A stretch of DNA of 64,000 nt from Cristatella mucedo (GCA_009760855.2 WPIO01000281.1:62001-126000), one strand, 5' to 3'; positions 9,868-21,510 are shown, counted from the first letter of the stretch. Notes: generated by a model not told the origin, from the letters alone. Translations and numbers: made by a program.

Positions 9868-12800
9868 TGTGTGCACAGCCTTGGGTCAGCATGCAGGAGT
9901 AGTTAGTGGCAGCATGCAAAGTATCAGAGCACATAGGCACACAAAGGTCAAATCACAGGAACCCTCTAAATGCCGTCATAAATAGGTGGTTTTCTAATTT
10001 TTTCAATGTGGTCAAGTCTGGGATATCGTGACGTAAATTGGGAGTGAGCTCCAGGCTTTGGGAGCATACGAACTAAAGGCAGGGTCTTCAAAGAGTCGCA
10101 TGTTTGTATGCGAAAAGCCAGTGGTAGCATGCTTAGCCCGGTGGAGCAGTAGATCTAACAGGAAGGTGGGGAGACCTAAAAGTTGGTAACAAAGCCCTGA
10201 AGTCGATGCGTTGCTCTACTTGTAGCTAGTGTAGGTCGGTGAAAAGTAAGGTGATGTGGCAACTGCGAAGCTCACGACTGACAAGCCTAGCTGCAGAGTT
10301 TTGCAGCGGCTGTAAGCGCTTGAGTGCACATGCTGGTTGACCAGCAGCAAGCAGGAAGTTGCAGAAGTCAAGACGGAATGTCACAAATACACGGACCAAC
10401 GTAGATGTGGTATCACTGTCTAAACAAACCCGAGTGTTTGCAAAAATATACAGCTAAAATTAGGCGGACTTGACAGTGGAGCTGATGGAGTTGAATAACT
10501 TAGTCATTTTGGAACATGACAGCTAGATTTCGGGCAGAATCAGCAGGAGATATGCTCGCAGAGCCAAGTTAAGCGTCAGCCATTCAAGTTTTCGAATCAA
10601 ACTAGGTTTGCCCATTACTTTTAAGTTAGTTTATCATCGTTTAGTTTTAGAAAATATGCTGCCATCCACGTGCGGATGTCGTCAGTACATGTAGCAAGAG
10701 AGTTGAGGGATTTCAACGTGCTGAAGGGCTGGGAGGGATCAATGCAATGATACAAGTGAGTGCCCATTGCATAGAAGTGAAGGCCTAGATTGTGCTTGGC
10801 AATTAAATCGGCAAATTAAGAGTATAAACCCTGACAAGAACCGTACCTATCACAGAACCCTGAGGTACCCCATTTTTTAGAGGTGCCTCTGATAATCTTT
10901 TTCCATTCACGTCCGCACTCTTTAGTCTCCTGCTAAGGTAGGACATAAGCTGTTGCAGAGCAGCGCCAGCGATCCCCAAGCGAGATGAGAGGCGCTCTAG
11001 AAGAACTTGGTGACCGATAGTATCAAATGCTGACGAAAGATTGAGCAAAACAAGCAGAGATACTCTACCCATGTCTGCATTATGAAGTCGGTGGTTGTAA
11101 ACCCGAAGCCAAAAAAACTCTGTGGAGTTATGAGCTCCAAAACCAGAATTTAACTTACCAGCAGGTTTTGACGTTTCAGTGTATGAGTTAAGTTTGTGTG
11201 CCACAAGTTCTTCAGACACTTTTTATAGGAATGGTGGACAGGAGACTAGGCGGAAGGGCTCAAGTACTCTTGGTCTAGTGTTTCTGTCTTGAGTAGTGGC
11301 CTGACTGTAGCCTTTAATAGAGGTGCAGGTACATAGCCTGAGGCTAATAAAATATTTATGACGTTATTTATGCAGTGCAGCAAAATCTAAATTCATTGTA
11401 GAAGCAGGACAATGGAAATAAGGTCCACAGGACTAAGCGTCTTTTTTGATTGGGATATGAATTTCAGGACGAGGTCACTAGTGACTCCTTGAATGTAGAC
11501 GTTGAGGGGGTGCATGGAATCAAGGGACATCATTCTGGGGGGAGTCTGCTATTGCCTAGATAGATCTTTTCTATCTCCCGGACAAAGAAGCTAGAAAACG
11601 ATCAGCTAGATCATTACAGTGATCATTTGGTAAGGGGCTAACATCGGTGCGGTTGAGGAGATGGTTGATCGTCGACATCAGTATTTTTGGATTGTGCACC
11701 AATGATTCAACATTTTTTTATAGAAGCTAGATTTGGGCTTTGCTAGGATAGATGAATACGACCTAAAATAGTCCTAATATGCATGTCGATTGACAGTCAG
11801 TCCTGATCTTTGTAGGATTTTTCAAGCTGGCGCACAGTAGACCTAGCTAGTTCAATGTCTGTGGTAAACCACGGGCCATCTGGGCGAGGGTGCTCAGTAT
11901 GCCTAGTCAAAAGTGCAAACTCATAGGGCATGTCAGCTAGTGTCGCCTTGTAGAGATATACCGATGACGACAGGTTGGAAGGGGGACAGAGCAACAGAGG
12001 CGAGGTAGATTATCTCGTGCGGACAGCATCGATATCAAGAATCTTAAGGTTTCGCGATTCACAGGTGATGTTAAAGGAGATGGAAGAGGCGGAGGAGAAG
12101 GAGGAGGGCACACATTGTAGATTGAATGATGAGATCTGCATGTAGTCAGATAATCAGGATTGATATTAATTGGTGATGACAATGTAGTTGTATGAGAGTT
12201 TTGGTCGAATGTGTGACTCTTGATGTGAGTAGGGCCGAGAACATGAGCCACAATAGAAAATGAGTCATGCAATGCACAATATTAGGTGCTGAAGACGTCA
12301 GAAAAAATGATCAAAGTAAATGTTGAAATCACCTACAATGAGGAAGGATTGATTTCTCGCTCACAGAATCGAAATGGGACCGGATTAGTCTTAGATAAAT
12401 GAGGATTGGGAACCTGGTAGACGATAGACTACTACCACCGTCGGTAGCTTTTTGTCTGGTGAAATCAAGACAGTAAACCTGAAATACTGCTACGAGGGTG
12501 TTGCAAAAGGCCTGGAGGTGAATTTAGAGCTTGGGATCATAGAACCTGCACTTCCAGTTCTGATTGATCCATGGGTATACAAGAATAAGAAACTAGTCAG
12601 CATCGCGTCTTTAATCGTGTGGCAGTTGGCCGATTTAGCCAAGTTTCACTTAGGACAAGCAGGTCAAAGCTTTGTTTTTAGAAATATTATGGAGAATCAG
12701 ATGCCCCTTCAGTTCAATCACATTGAGATATCTAAACCAGTTTCTCTATTGTCTGAGAGACCAGATAGTACGAACCAGCGCTGCTAGCAATCAAAAATGA

Positions 12801-12975
12801 TATTCGTTCGTTTTGGACTATGCACATCGCAAAAATGTCGAGTGAGGTAATTGGACTCAGGAGGGCAAATGCAAGTTTTTTAAAGTGAAAATTGCATCCC
12901 TTGTAGCTAGCAAGCTTAAACACAGAGGCTACGATTTTAAAATCAGCACTAACCAAAGAGAGCTGCACGGCCATT
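9868..12975 (-). mobile_element. Longest LINE-B copy: endonuclease to 3' untranslated region, degenerate
   Basis: Minus-strand. From high to low coordinates it reads: endonuclease remnants ('VVVVYRLPGSQSSF' type block near 12400; 'HDSFSIVAHVLGPTHIKSHT' at 12210-12270); the linker ('DGPWFTTDIELARSTVRQLE' at 11820-11890); RT palm (10803-11219); RT C-terminus; and the 3' untranslated region starting near 9868. Many stops interrupt it. The catalytic YADDTQ is replaced by a YAMGTH-like sequence near 10765-10780, so RT is dead. The microsatellite tail is missing. Confidence 0.8.
10803..11219 (-). pseudogene. LINE-B reverse transcriptase palm fragment
   Basis: A 138-residue open stretch. It carries the first catalytic region ('VLLNLSSAFDTIGHQVLLER', family usual DLSAAFDTVDH), then 'GVPQGSVIGTVL', the expected QGS motif. 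In the first motif the usual Asp of 'LDLS' is Asn. The remaining palm (YADD) falls outside the open frame and is mutated. It is a relic of L2-like RT. Confidence 0.8.
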
Positions 12976-13019
12976 CTATATAATGTCGGTGTAAGTAAGA
13001 TTAAATAATAAGTAAAAGG

Positions 13020-13833
13020 AACACATTATTGGAATCTGAAACCACAAAGAGAAAGAGCGTGAAGGAGAATTTTGTATAGCCCACTCAAAGCCTAAGCGGC
13101 TTTCGGTAGGCATTCGGTAGCCCACAGACTTCATCTCGCGAAACAAAGAGAAAATGGCTAGCATAGTAGAGTCAGGAGAGCAGTTGAGGTAGTGACTAGC
13201 ATGGAAATAGCAGCTCAGGACCGCTGGAAATAATAAGCCATAGTCGGCAGCATGAGGGTGGTTGTCGTTAATAAAGAATCGCCTAAGTGAGTTTTTCAGC
13301 CTAATACCTGCAGAGCTAAAGCATCTGCCGCCAACAATCTTCAAGCAGAGGACCAGAAAAGCTGAATTATTTTCCATACAGAACGCGAGGACACGATGAG
13401 GCTAAAACACGTGAGTCCGTGCAGCGTGGTATAGAGGAGCGAAGCCGTGGTGGGCCTTGTGGGTCAGCCTGACAACTATGCTCTGTATCCGTTGATCAGC
13501 CGGCAGCAACCATAGCTCTTTTAGCAAAGGATTCACGTGGTTAAACCTCTGGGCCTTGAAAACTAGCCTTTCAGCCATATTCTTAGCCAGCTGCAGTGGC
13601 CTAGTTACTTTCTTTGGTAGAACAGTTATAATGAAATTACAGTAATCAACCCGAGACATTACTAAAGAGCTAGTTAATTTTTGCTCAAGCCCCCGTGGAA
13701 GACAGCTCCTTATCTTAGGAAGAGATTGGACGTGATGGCTTGCTGTAGAAGGAGTCTTCTGAATGAAGCCTTCACAATCTAGGCAGCTGTCGAAAATGAC
13801 GCTTAAATGTTCAGCACGTGGTGATGGGCAACA
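13020..13833 (-). mobile_element. LINE-A, 3' part, left of a 1.87 kb insertion
   Basis: The minus-strand 3' untranslated region and RT C-terminal region of LINE-A. It includes a 165-residue open stretch (13402-13899, partly insertion sequence) with 'LVMSRVDYCNFIITVLPKK' and 'HVNPLLKELWLLPADQRIQS'. Homology to the copy at 1.0-1.1 kb stops at 'gtggtgatgggc' (13829) and resumes at 15701, so the two parts are one element. Confidence 0.8.
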
Positions 13834-13988
13834 TATTTTCGAAGAGTCCCGACGAAAGGCAACGCCGATAAGTATCCAACCGATTAATAGGGATTCCATG
13901 CTAAAGCTCGAGGTAGCTCGATGTCAACCGGCGGAACTCCAGCTACTGGACCTTGTGGCGCTTTTTAGGAGGATTCTTCCTCTGCCTC

Positions 13989-14730
13989 TGTAACCGGGTT
14001 CCAGGGGTCAAAGGCTAATTCCCGCCAAACCCCGCCATACTCCGGCCACGCTGCCGCTCGCCATGCTGCCGAGCTAGGGTAAGACGAGCGGCCGTCAGGT
14101 TAAACCTCTTTGTAATAACGCATGCGCCAACAACAACGGGGGAACTAAACAGGTCTACATGGAGGGTCCTATACACAGTACACTACGGGGGCGCAAGACG
14201 ACGCAGCAAGCGTGAACAAACGTGTTAGTTTGGGACAGTCGGCTTCTGAAGTCCTGTCGTTGTACCGACTCCGAATCCAACAGTACGAGCGTACGCCGTC
14301 CAAAACCCGGCTGGCTGAGTAACTGCTGGCTAGTCTGAGTCGACAACTACCACAGTCGAGAGCTTCCACCGAAAGACACCTACACACGGGGGGGGGGTAA
14401 CGAACACGCTACACGGGGAAAGCTGAATAAAAACAAGTCAACAACGAGCGAGCTATCCAGCTCCGCTCGGTCCTTGGGTACTAGTTCCCTTGCGTGCGTG
14501 GCAGCATCGCCGGAGCACGCCTGCACGAATCCAGGTGCATAACTCGGCGGCGAGACCGGGAGCCTCCAACACCACGACTTACTTGGCCAACTTCCCTACC
14601 CAAGAGCCCCGGTGACTTCACGTCACCGCATACATCCGGCCGTGCCGTAGGTCCGACCCCGGCCTAGCCGGTGACCCTAACCCTCACTATAGCCGTCCGG
14701 TCCCACCCAACCGAACCCAGCCTGGGAACA
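13989..14730 (-). repeat. LTR-X, inverted third copy
   Basis: The full-length LTR-X in reverse orientation (TGTTCCC at 14730 reading down to GGTTACA at 13989). It lacks the LINE-B tail found in the copy at 6.05 kb and keeps the ~65 bp deleted from the copy at 8.0 kb, so it is the best guide to the family consensus. No primer-binding TGG follows its end, so it is a 3' or solo LTR in this orientation. Confidence 0.7.
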
Positions 14731-14874
14731 CGTCTGTGCCTGAGGTTTGCTAGCTATATTTTCGGTGGATTCTCCTGTTCACGTGGCATTTGTAAGACCT
14801 TCGATACAAGCTCTAGTAACAGGACACATTTTCTGCTGTCTAACGTGTCTGTGCCACAAGTGCCTGTCAAAACG

Positions 14875-15102
14875 ATGCCAACGCGGCAGCAAGTGGCAGC
14901 AACGGTGGATGAGCCCCCTTCGGCGGCCTGCACCGTAACGGCCTGTCAGGCGGCCATTTTCGAGGCTGTGGAAGAGAAGGCACTGACCCGTGAAACAGCT
15001 ATCCACGAGATAGCACAAGAAAATTTGCCAGTACACTGGACGGTATCCGTGAAGGCGGCCGCTCACAAAACTTCTGCTCGCCTACGACGGAAGTTTGTGT
15101 AA
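14875..15102 (+). other. Unassigned 75-codon ORF beside the LTR-X copy
   Basis: Begins ATG at 14875 with 'MPTRQQVAATVDEPPSA' and ends TAA at 15100-15102. It is Ala/Thr-rich with a basic C-terminus ('KTSARLRRKF'). Codons just beyond the stop continue in another frame as an Ala/Thr/Pro-Val repeat, suggesting a longer decayed protein, perhaps gag-like. No domain was recognised and the opposite strand is also partly open. Confidence 0.2.
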
Positions 15103-15167
15103 AGACAGAAGCAGTGGAATTCAGCGATACGGCAAGTTCTGCTACACCGGCCGGGGATGCGACTACG

Positions 15168-15236
15168 AAGCCGGTTGGCGCTGCTTCTACGACGCCGGTT
15201 GGCCCTGCTACGAAGCCGGTTAGTGCTGCAAGAGCT
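15168..15236. repeat. Short imperfect tandem repeat
   Basis: Three units of 21-25 bp sharing 'ctacgaMgccggttggc'. In the plus frame it encodes a (T)KPVGA-type repeat. Confidence 0.6.
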
Positions 15237-15700
15237 GCAATGTTGACAAGATGAGCCTGCGATGTAGAGGCGTCCGCAAGGGCGGCGGAGACTGCCGAAA
15301 CCGTTGAGGCAAAGGGAGTAGGCACACGCCAAATCCCTGGTTGTGGGAGAAGGGCACTGCCTATGCCAAAGCGGTGGCTTAAAGGTGGTGGCTTACTCAT
15401 CCAGCTGGTCAATAAAGGCCGTGTGCCTCCTACGAGCAGGTGTTACGTAGCCTCTAAAAGCCGACCGACGCTCAGTCGGCCACTGTTGGGAAGAGAGGAT
15501 GTTGGGTCCGCCTGGTTTACCCACCCACCGAGCCCTTCTGGACGAAACAGCGGACCCACTTGCTGAAGTTGCTTGCAGGCTTGTGCGATGGCCGTGCAGC
15601 CCGGTTCTGCGTCTCCGCAATAACCGGCATCTACCTGAGCCGTCTTGATCTGTGAGCGACTGCCCGCACAAACATAATAGTGGTCGACCCAAGAGTCACA

Positions 15701-17756
15701 CAACAGCATCACCTATTAGAAGAGCAAAGCATTTTAATCCAGCCACACGATTGCAGTGTCCTATTAACAGCAGTTGGTTTTATTGTCATTTCTTTTTTAA
15801 AAGTTTTTTGACATCCAGGATCGAATGTCGGCAAGGCAAGCTTTCAGTTTATCAGTTGCCGCTGCAGATTCTGACGGTTTGAATGAAAAATACAGCCAAA
15901 CATCGTCAGCATAAAAGTGATATTAAATTCCACGGGCCTTAATCACTTTTCCCAAAGGTTGAGTATAAATGGGGATTAGCAAGACACCGAGGACGGACCC
16001 TTGAGGGACTCCACAGGTGACCCATCTCGTGTGTGAGACCTACCGCCACACGACACGGATCGAACGTGATCTGACGAGTACGATTTAAATCACATCAGTG
16101 CCCCGTCTGCCAGACCAATTACTGTTTTCAATCGTTCAAGTAGGACATCTTGGTTAATGGTGTCGAAGGCAGCTCATAGATCTGGCAGAGCTAGTGGAGT
16201 GACATTACCGTCAGCATAGCAACATGGAATGTCATTGTTGTCCTTCATGTGCTTATGCATGCTGACACTTTGCATGCTGCCACTAACCACATTGGCATGC
16301 TGACTCTGTGCATGTCACCCCTAAAAATGTTATTCATTTTTTTGTTTATCAAGCATGATATTACGCACCATTAAATTGCGTTTCCTTCTGCAGCAAATTT
16401 AAAGCGCCTAAAAAGAGATTGAGTTCTCTGAGGGCACTTTATCAAGGGCATCATTATTATTATTATTGTTATTATGGAGCAGTTTCAATTAAGTGCTGAC
16501 TCTTGAATCCCGGTTGCAATGTTTCTGACATTTCATTCTTTGCAAGATGTTCAATCAGCTGCTTAGCGACACTTTATTCAAGAATCTTTGACATTACAGG
16601 AAGAAGGGAAACTTGTCAATAGTTTGCAAGGACCTCTGTAACTAATCACCGGTTTTAAGTAGTGTGCAATTGTTGCCGACTTCCAGGACTTGGATACGGC
16701 TCTTTTTCCAAAGAAGCATTACAAATCTCGGTCATTGCAGGGCTTAGTTGGTCTGCCAGTGAAGACCATAGAGATGATGGTATAGGGCCTTCAGGAGACA
16801 AGCTTTTTTGTAGACCTTATTAAGGTCGCCACATCGCTTGCTGAAACCTTGGAAAATTTGCTAAGGAAGGTAACAGGTTGTGATTCCACAATTGCTTTAA
16901 CCGGAGGGGGCTTCATGGTGGCACGAATGTGCACAATTTTTCAGTAAAGAAGAACGAAACTTTTTCGGCTGAGCCGGTAATGTCTGGGAAGTCAGACCTA
17001 TCACCTATGGCCAGTGAATTGCTTACTGACTTACAAACCTGTTTTTGGTCAGACCGACAGGAATACAGTTTCCAAGTGAACAAAAATTCCTGGCTTTCTA
17101 AGCTTCCGCAGGAGTAAACTGGAATGAAGTCTTTGAAATTGTCTAGATCCGCATCACACTCAGATTTCTTAAAATAACTTTCAAGCCCACGGTTAAAACG
17201 GTTCATCTTTTTTGAAGTTTTGTGTAAAGTAAAAGGAATTTCCACAACTGTGTACACGGATAGAATGAACGGGGGCATGTTTTTCAAGAAAATTCTAAGT
17301 GTCATGTTCACTGCATCAGTGAGGGTACCGAGGTTATTGGTCACGTCTGGGTGCATATCGTTAGACCTGCATCAAAAACAGATCTCAAAATTATCTCTTG
17401 TCAATGCTTTTATATTTATGTCACAGGACAAGTTCGGCATTACCATTTACTTACAAAAGAGCTGGAGCAGTAAACGAGACCAAACAGTGATCCGAGAGGG
17501 TCAGGGGGCACACCACAAGGTCAGTGGAGAAGCCGTCCTTAGTGATCACGAGATCTAGAGCATGGCACCGACGTGGGTGGTATTAATAATGTATTGGACC
17601 AAACCAAAAGTTTCCACACAGTCAAGAAATAAGCGGACATGGTTGTTGATAAGGTGTTCAATGTGGATATTGAAGTCTCCAGCAATCAGTAACGAACGAC
17701 CTGTCACACACAGACATTTTAGCAAGGAACTCAAAAAAATCCAATACAAATGACTA
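15701..17756 (-). mobile_element. LINE-A, 5' part, right of the insertion
   Basis: Continues the copy at 13020-13833. From low to high coordinates: RT C-terminal and palm (YADD retained as HFYADDVWLYF near 15905-15935), the N-terminal RT and linker, then the end of the endonuclease. A minus open stretch at 17555-17803 carries 'SLLIAGDFNIHIEH' (the GDFN catalytic-core motif of APE-type endonucleases), and 17510-17560 carries 'TLSDHCLVSF', the SDH motif. Frames are broken throughout. A plus-strand LINE-B is nested at 16233-16476. Confidence 0.8.
16233..16476 (+). mobile_element. LINE-B 3' end nested in LINE-A
   Basis: A 5'-truncated LINE-B of ~245 bp. It runs from 'ttcatgtgcttatgcatgctg' (shared block, split here at 20) through 'tttgcagcaaa'-like sequence, the tail and (ATT)n. 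It interrupts LINE-A between 'aatgtcattgtt' and 'ggagcagttt', with loss of about 11 host bases and no clear duplication. Confidence 0.8.
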
Positions 17757-18233
17757 TGGCTTTCGAAATGCATTCGGTAGCCAACAGGCTTCATCGCACG
17801 CAAAAAATGCTTGAATTGATGAATGGTTGAATGTCAAATAGAGCTGAGTATCGTCAGCATAAAAGTGATATTCTTTTCATGGGCCTTAACCACTTTTCCT
17901 AAAGGTTTATTATAAATGAAAACCAGTTAGGGACCGATTACGGACCCTTGCGAGATTCCACAGGTGACCCTTCTCGTGTGTGAGACCTCGCTGCCACACG
18001 ACATGGATTGAACACGATCAGAAAAGTACGATTTAAACCACGCCAGTACCGCGTCTTCCAAACCGATCGTTGTTCTCAATCGCTCAAGTAGGACATCATG
18101 AGCAATGGTGTCTAAGGCAGCTGATAGATTTAGCAGAGCTAGTGCAGTAACATTCCCGTCACTGTTGCCACTTAAAATGTCGTTGTTAACACGGAGGAGA
18201 GCGGTTTCAGTGAAGTGCTACTGCTTGAACATC
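17757..18233 (-). mobile_element. LINE-A, internally deleted
   Basis: About 60 bp of the LINE-A 3' region ('gcattcggtagccaacaggc') is fused directly to the RT palm region (from ~17816), so the RT C-terminus is deleted. The palm has 'ggtgacccttctcgtgtgtg' as in other copies. It abuts the endonuclease end of the preceding LINE-A copy. Confidence 0.75.
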
Positions 18234-18504
18234 GACTAGGAGCTAGGTACGCAGATGTGAAGCCATAGCTAGCTTTGTATGTTGGAGTAAGGATTTTGCT
18301 GCAAATCAGCTCGTCTACCGGAAGCCACCGATTCTCCTTCAGCATATGATACATATTAAACGTTTTTTTCTTAACAAGATTCAACCATATAGGACCATTA
18401 CTAATGGCAGAGGATTCTCGTTTTTTTGATAGCCCGGCCACAACTAAGTTACAATGCTCTTGTCTAGAGAGAGACAGTGCACTAATTAAATATGTAGCCA
18501 GCAA
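18172..18504 (-). pseudogene. Diverged L2-like RT C-terminal fragment (third LINE type)
   Basis: A 110-residue open stretch. 'LSLSRQEHCNLVVAGLSKK' and 'MLKENRWLPVDELICSKIL' align with the LINE-A block 'SRLDYCNSLLAGLPKK ... LLKELGWLPVEQRIQSKVL' but differ widely. It is either an old LINE-A copy or a related family. Confidence 0.6.
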
Positions 18505-18890
18505 CCGAAGTAAGGAATATTTAATCCTGGTTATAGATAGAACGCAATGACAACCGTGCTCGCCTGATTAAAACTGCCATAGCGCAAGCCTTTGCCAAAA
18601 ACAACACTAACGGTAAACTACTACCTCTTGAAGATAGTCGCACGACCTAACTGCAAATTTCTAGAACAAAGTTACTTGTCATTGTAATAATTTTAGGGCT
18701 TTCTCTGATAAGTTTTATTAGCTACATGCTACTGCTTCTAGTCATTGCAATAAGATAACTGTGACTAGAGTAGGATTAGGATTGCAAACACGAATCGAAC
18801 ACGATAGACAGCAAATGTAATACCTCGAATACTGGAGATTTCATTGATGTAAGTGTGGTCTTTTTCACAAATACAACGGGAGATAAAGCT

Positions 18891-19016
18891 GATTTGGCTG
18901 AGCGGTTAAGGTGCTCGCCCTGACCAAAGCCTAGCCGAGGTCACGAGCACGAGCCCCGAGGCAAATGTGAAGCACCTAAATAGCGATTAAGTTCTAGTAG
19001 GACGTTACACAAATGA
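18891..19016 (+). mobile_element. SINE-1 (tRNA-derived), copy 1
   Basis: The tRNA-like head has an A-box-like 'tggctgagcggttaaggtgc' (18895-18914) and a B-box-like 'cacgagcacgagcccc' (18942-18957). The tail 'gaagcacctaaatagcgatt' onward matches the LINE-B tail. RNA polymerase III promoters of this type drive SINEs. The head is too diverged in the B box to be a working tRNA gene. Confidence 0.7.
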
Positions 19017-19743
19017 AGTATGTTTTTTTATTTAAATACTGTGATTAACATGCAGCTAATCGAAGTCGGTACATACGTAAATTATAGTACGTGTGCATTC
19101 TGGTATTTCAAAATCGTTATTACTCGGCTAGTTCATAATTGTACGAATGATTTACTACGAATAATCAAAGTGGCTCATTAAAAATTATATTACAAACGTA
19201 ATCGTTTTAGTAAAATGCTGAAAAAATTGTGCAAGTTATAACAGCACACAGAGTGCTAAATTTAACACCTAGCAATATCAGCTCGCAGGTAGAGTGTTAA
19301 GAGTATACCGTGATCGATGAAAATTTTTATTGGTTACAATGTCATCTTAAACAGGCCACAATAATCTAAGGTTATTTTGCAAGAGACAACTCTCGAAAAA
19401 GCCTAAGCAGAATGATCTCTTCGAGTATTGGACGTAATAGAATGTTATTTAGCCATATTTTTTAAAGCAGGTGTCGGCAAACATTTCCCACTACTAGGTT
19501 ATTTCAAGAGGTCAAGAAGGCACATAAAACCAGAAGAAACCACTTCCAGTCCACCGGGGCCTGCGGAGTGGGTGTGGTCCCACGAACACACAAACAGTCG
19601 CAACACACGAGCAGGGCAACTATAGAGGTAGGCACATATCTTCCCTCCACTGTGCTGAACAAACTTCACGGGTATTGGTTGGAATGTAAAAAAATTGTCT
19701 CAAGAATAAAGACACAAGTCAAGTCACTCTGCGTGTTTTGCTG
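19017..19743. other. AT-rich DNA, no feature seen
   Basis: Only short open stretches and no repeat-family match noticed. Confidence 0.45.
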
Positions 19744-21412
19744 GACTTTTAAAAAGCATTAGAAACAATTGATCAACGAGTTTTTCTTCGAGTGCTTCTC
19801 ATTTCGCAAAGGCATCCTTTGAACTGCACTGCAATGGTTGAGAACCTATTTAAGTGGGATAGTGCCGTTATCTAGCAAAAATCATCCGAGCAACTACTAT
19901 AGTAAGGGGGGTACCCGATTGATCTGTGCTTGATACGCTTCTTTTCACAACTTAAACTCTTCCTCTGCCGATCTAACCAAAAAGCACAATCTAGGCTTTC
20001 ACACAGATTGACACAGTTTACAGCTATGCAGACAAGACCTGTGCTTAGATCCCTCTCAGACCTCCAGCACATCAAATTCTCTCAACTCCCTTGCTGCATT
20101 ACTTGCTGACATCCTCACGTTTATGGCATCAAACTTTCTAAAATTGAATGATAGACCTGGTAAGCCATGATGGCTCACTAGGTAAGGTGGTTGTTTTTCA
20201 AGACCTCGGCCCGAAGTCGTGGGTTCGAATCCTGTGGTGGGCGATTCTTTAACGCTGCTGCAAGCGATGGTGATGGACGCAAAGGCTCTCCCTTGTACAG
20301 CGAACCCAGTGTGACTCAAACATTGATAGGCTTCAGAGTCAAATCGGCCCCAAAAGCTTATGTCCAGTAGCATGTGCACTAGATGACCACATCAGAGCCA
20401 CAGTCAAGTCTGCCTACTTTCTTTTAAGTAACATTGCTGAAAGTCGGGACTGCTTAGACGTGGATGCTACGTCAAAATTGGTCCAGGCATTTGTGAAATC
20501 ACATCTTGACTTTAGTAACTGACTGCCTTGCCGGTCTACCTGCCTGTGCAATCAGGCGTTTACAGTTGGTGTAGACTTCTGTAGCTTGTCTGTTTTAAGC
20601 ATCACTGATGCTTCATTGTACTTCTTTTGGCGGATCTGCACTCACTCGGAATCGAGCAGCTCACTACTGTTGCGATTTTTTTAATTACTTTTAGGTCACT
20701 GTATTTTCTTACTTCAACCTTCTTTTAAGAACTACTCCCCTCACAGACTAGGCATTGTATTATCTGCCTTTATGACTCTCATCGCTTGTTATACCTCAGA
20801 CGAACCTCTAATTCTTTTTAGACAAGCTTTCAGAGCGTCACAGTGGCCAAATCAACCACTTCTCGCCGACCTGCACTGGTTCTCAGTCATGTAACGCATT
20901 GAATTGAAGGTTTTGTCACTCACTTTTAGGTCGTTTCATTCTTTGGCTCCAGCCTACATATCATATCTACTCCTCCACTAGGCTAAGCGTCGTATAACTC
21001 GCTTTTCGGAAACTAATTGTTTACCTGTACCTTCTACAAACCTCAAATCCTTTGGAGACCGTGCATTTAGTTCGCATGCTCCAAAAGCCTGGAACCCACA
21101 CCCGAATTGCATCACGACATCTCCTGACTTCACCACATTTAAAAAGAAACTAATAAAGCACATATTTTTCACAGCATTCAGTGCGTTCCTGTGATTCTTC
21201 CTTTATATGCTTATGCATGGTGACACTATGCATGCCGCCACTAACCGTACTTGCACGCTATCCCTGTGCATGTCACCCCTAACCATGTTATTCTTGTTTA
21301 TTGAGCATGCTACCACTGACAATCCGATCGTGCTTCCTTTGCAGCAACTGTAAGGAGCTAGGCAGATATTGAGTTCTCTGAGGATGCTGTATCAAATGTA
21401 TTATTCTTATTG
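19744..21412 (+). mobile_element. LINE-B, degenerate, interrupted by SINE-2
   Basis: Plus-strand, starting within RT ('gaaacaattgatcaacgag', the AFDTIDH region), through the palm, the C-terminus and the full 3' untranslated region to the ATT-rich end near 21412. It has many stops. The YADD region reads 'YADKT', so the second Asp is Lys. The host sequence breaks at ~20158 and resumes at ~20376, where SINE-2 sits and ~125 bp of LINE-B is lost. Confidence 0.75.
20158..20375 (+). mobile_element. SINE-2, a second tRNA-like insertion
   Basis: Contains an A-box-like 'tggctcactaggtaaggtgg' (20171-20190) and a near-perfect B box 'ggttcgaatcc' (20222-20232), then ~140 bp of unassigned tail. Its body and tail differ from SINE-1 and lack the LINE-B hairpin. 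It was found once in this window. Without the LINE-B context it could be mistaken for a tRNA gene, but acceptor and anticodon stems do not form convincingly. Confidence 0.6.
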
Positions 21413-21424
21413 TTAATTCTATGC

Positions 21425-21510
21425 TGCCGAACCCTGAAACTCACAGTCGACTGACATCCCGACACCTACTTACAAGATACAATTTAAAAGAAGCTAAAAT
21501 GCGCCTGTTT
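21425..21510 (+). mobile_element. Short LINE-B-like fragment
   Basis: 'gaaactcacagtcgactgac' resembles the block just before the LINE-B stop (Trp-Asn-Ser-Leu-Pro region). Short and weak. Confidence 0.35.

Larger units (their letters stand above)
13834..15700. mobile_element. 1.87 kb insertion in LINE-A, flanked by a 5-bp duplication
   Basis: Both junctions carry CAACA (13829-13833 and 15701-15705), and joining the flanks restores the LINE-A consensus, so 13834-15700 was inserted with a 5-bp target duplication. It contains an inverted LTR-X copy (13989-14730) plus 155 bp and 970 bp of GC-rich sequence that I cannot assign. The ends are not TG...CA and no terminal inverted repeat was seen. It may be a rearranged LTR-X element with one LTR deleted, or an unrelated element carrying a solo LTR. 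Confidence 0.6.

Noticed and set aside
14999-15412. 137-codon minus-strand frame, Ala/Val-rich
   Set aside because: It overlaps an equally plausible plus-strand frame over a short tandem repeat. No domain is recognisable on either strand.
13834-15700. DNA transposon with terminal inverted repeats
   Set aside because: The ends ('tattttcg...' and '...gagtcaca') are not inverted copies of each other. The 'aagagtc' shared near both ends is direct and only 7 bp.
18891-18960. Possible tRNA gene (A and B boxes)
   Set aside because: The B box is imperfect, acceptor arms do not pair, and the same head with the LINE-B-type tail recurs at four other places, so it is a SINE.
20161-20245. Possible tRNA gene with a perfect-looking T-loop
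   Set aside because: No convincing acceptor or anticodon stem, and it lies inside a LINE-B copy that it interrupts. Treated as a SINE-like insertion.
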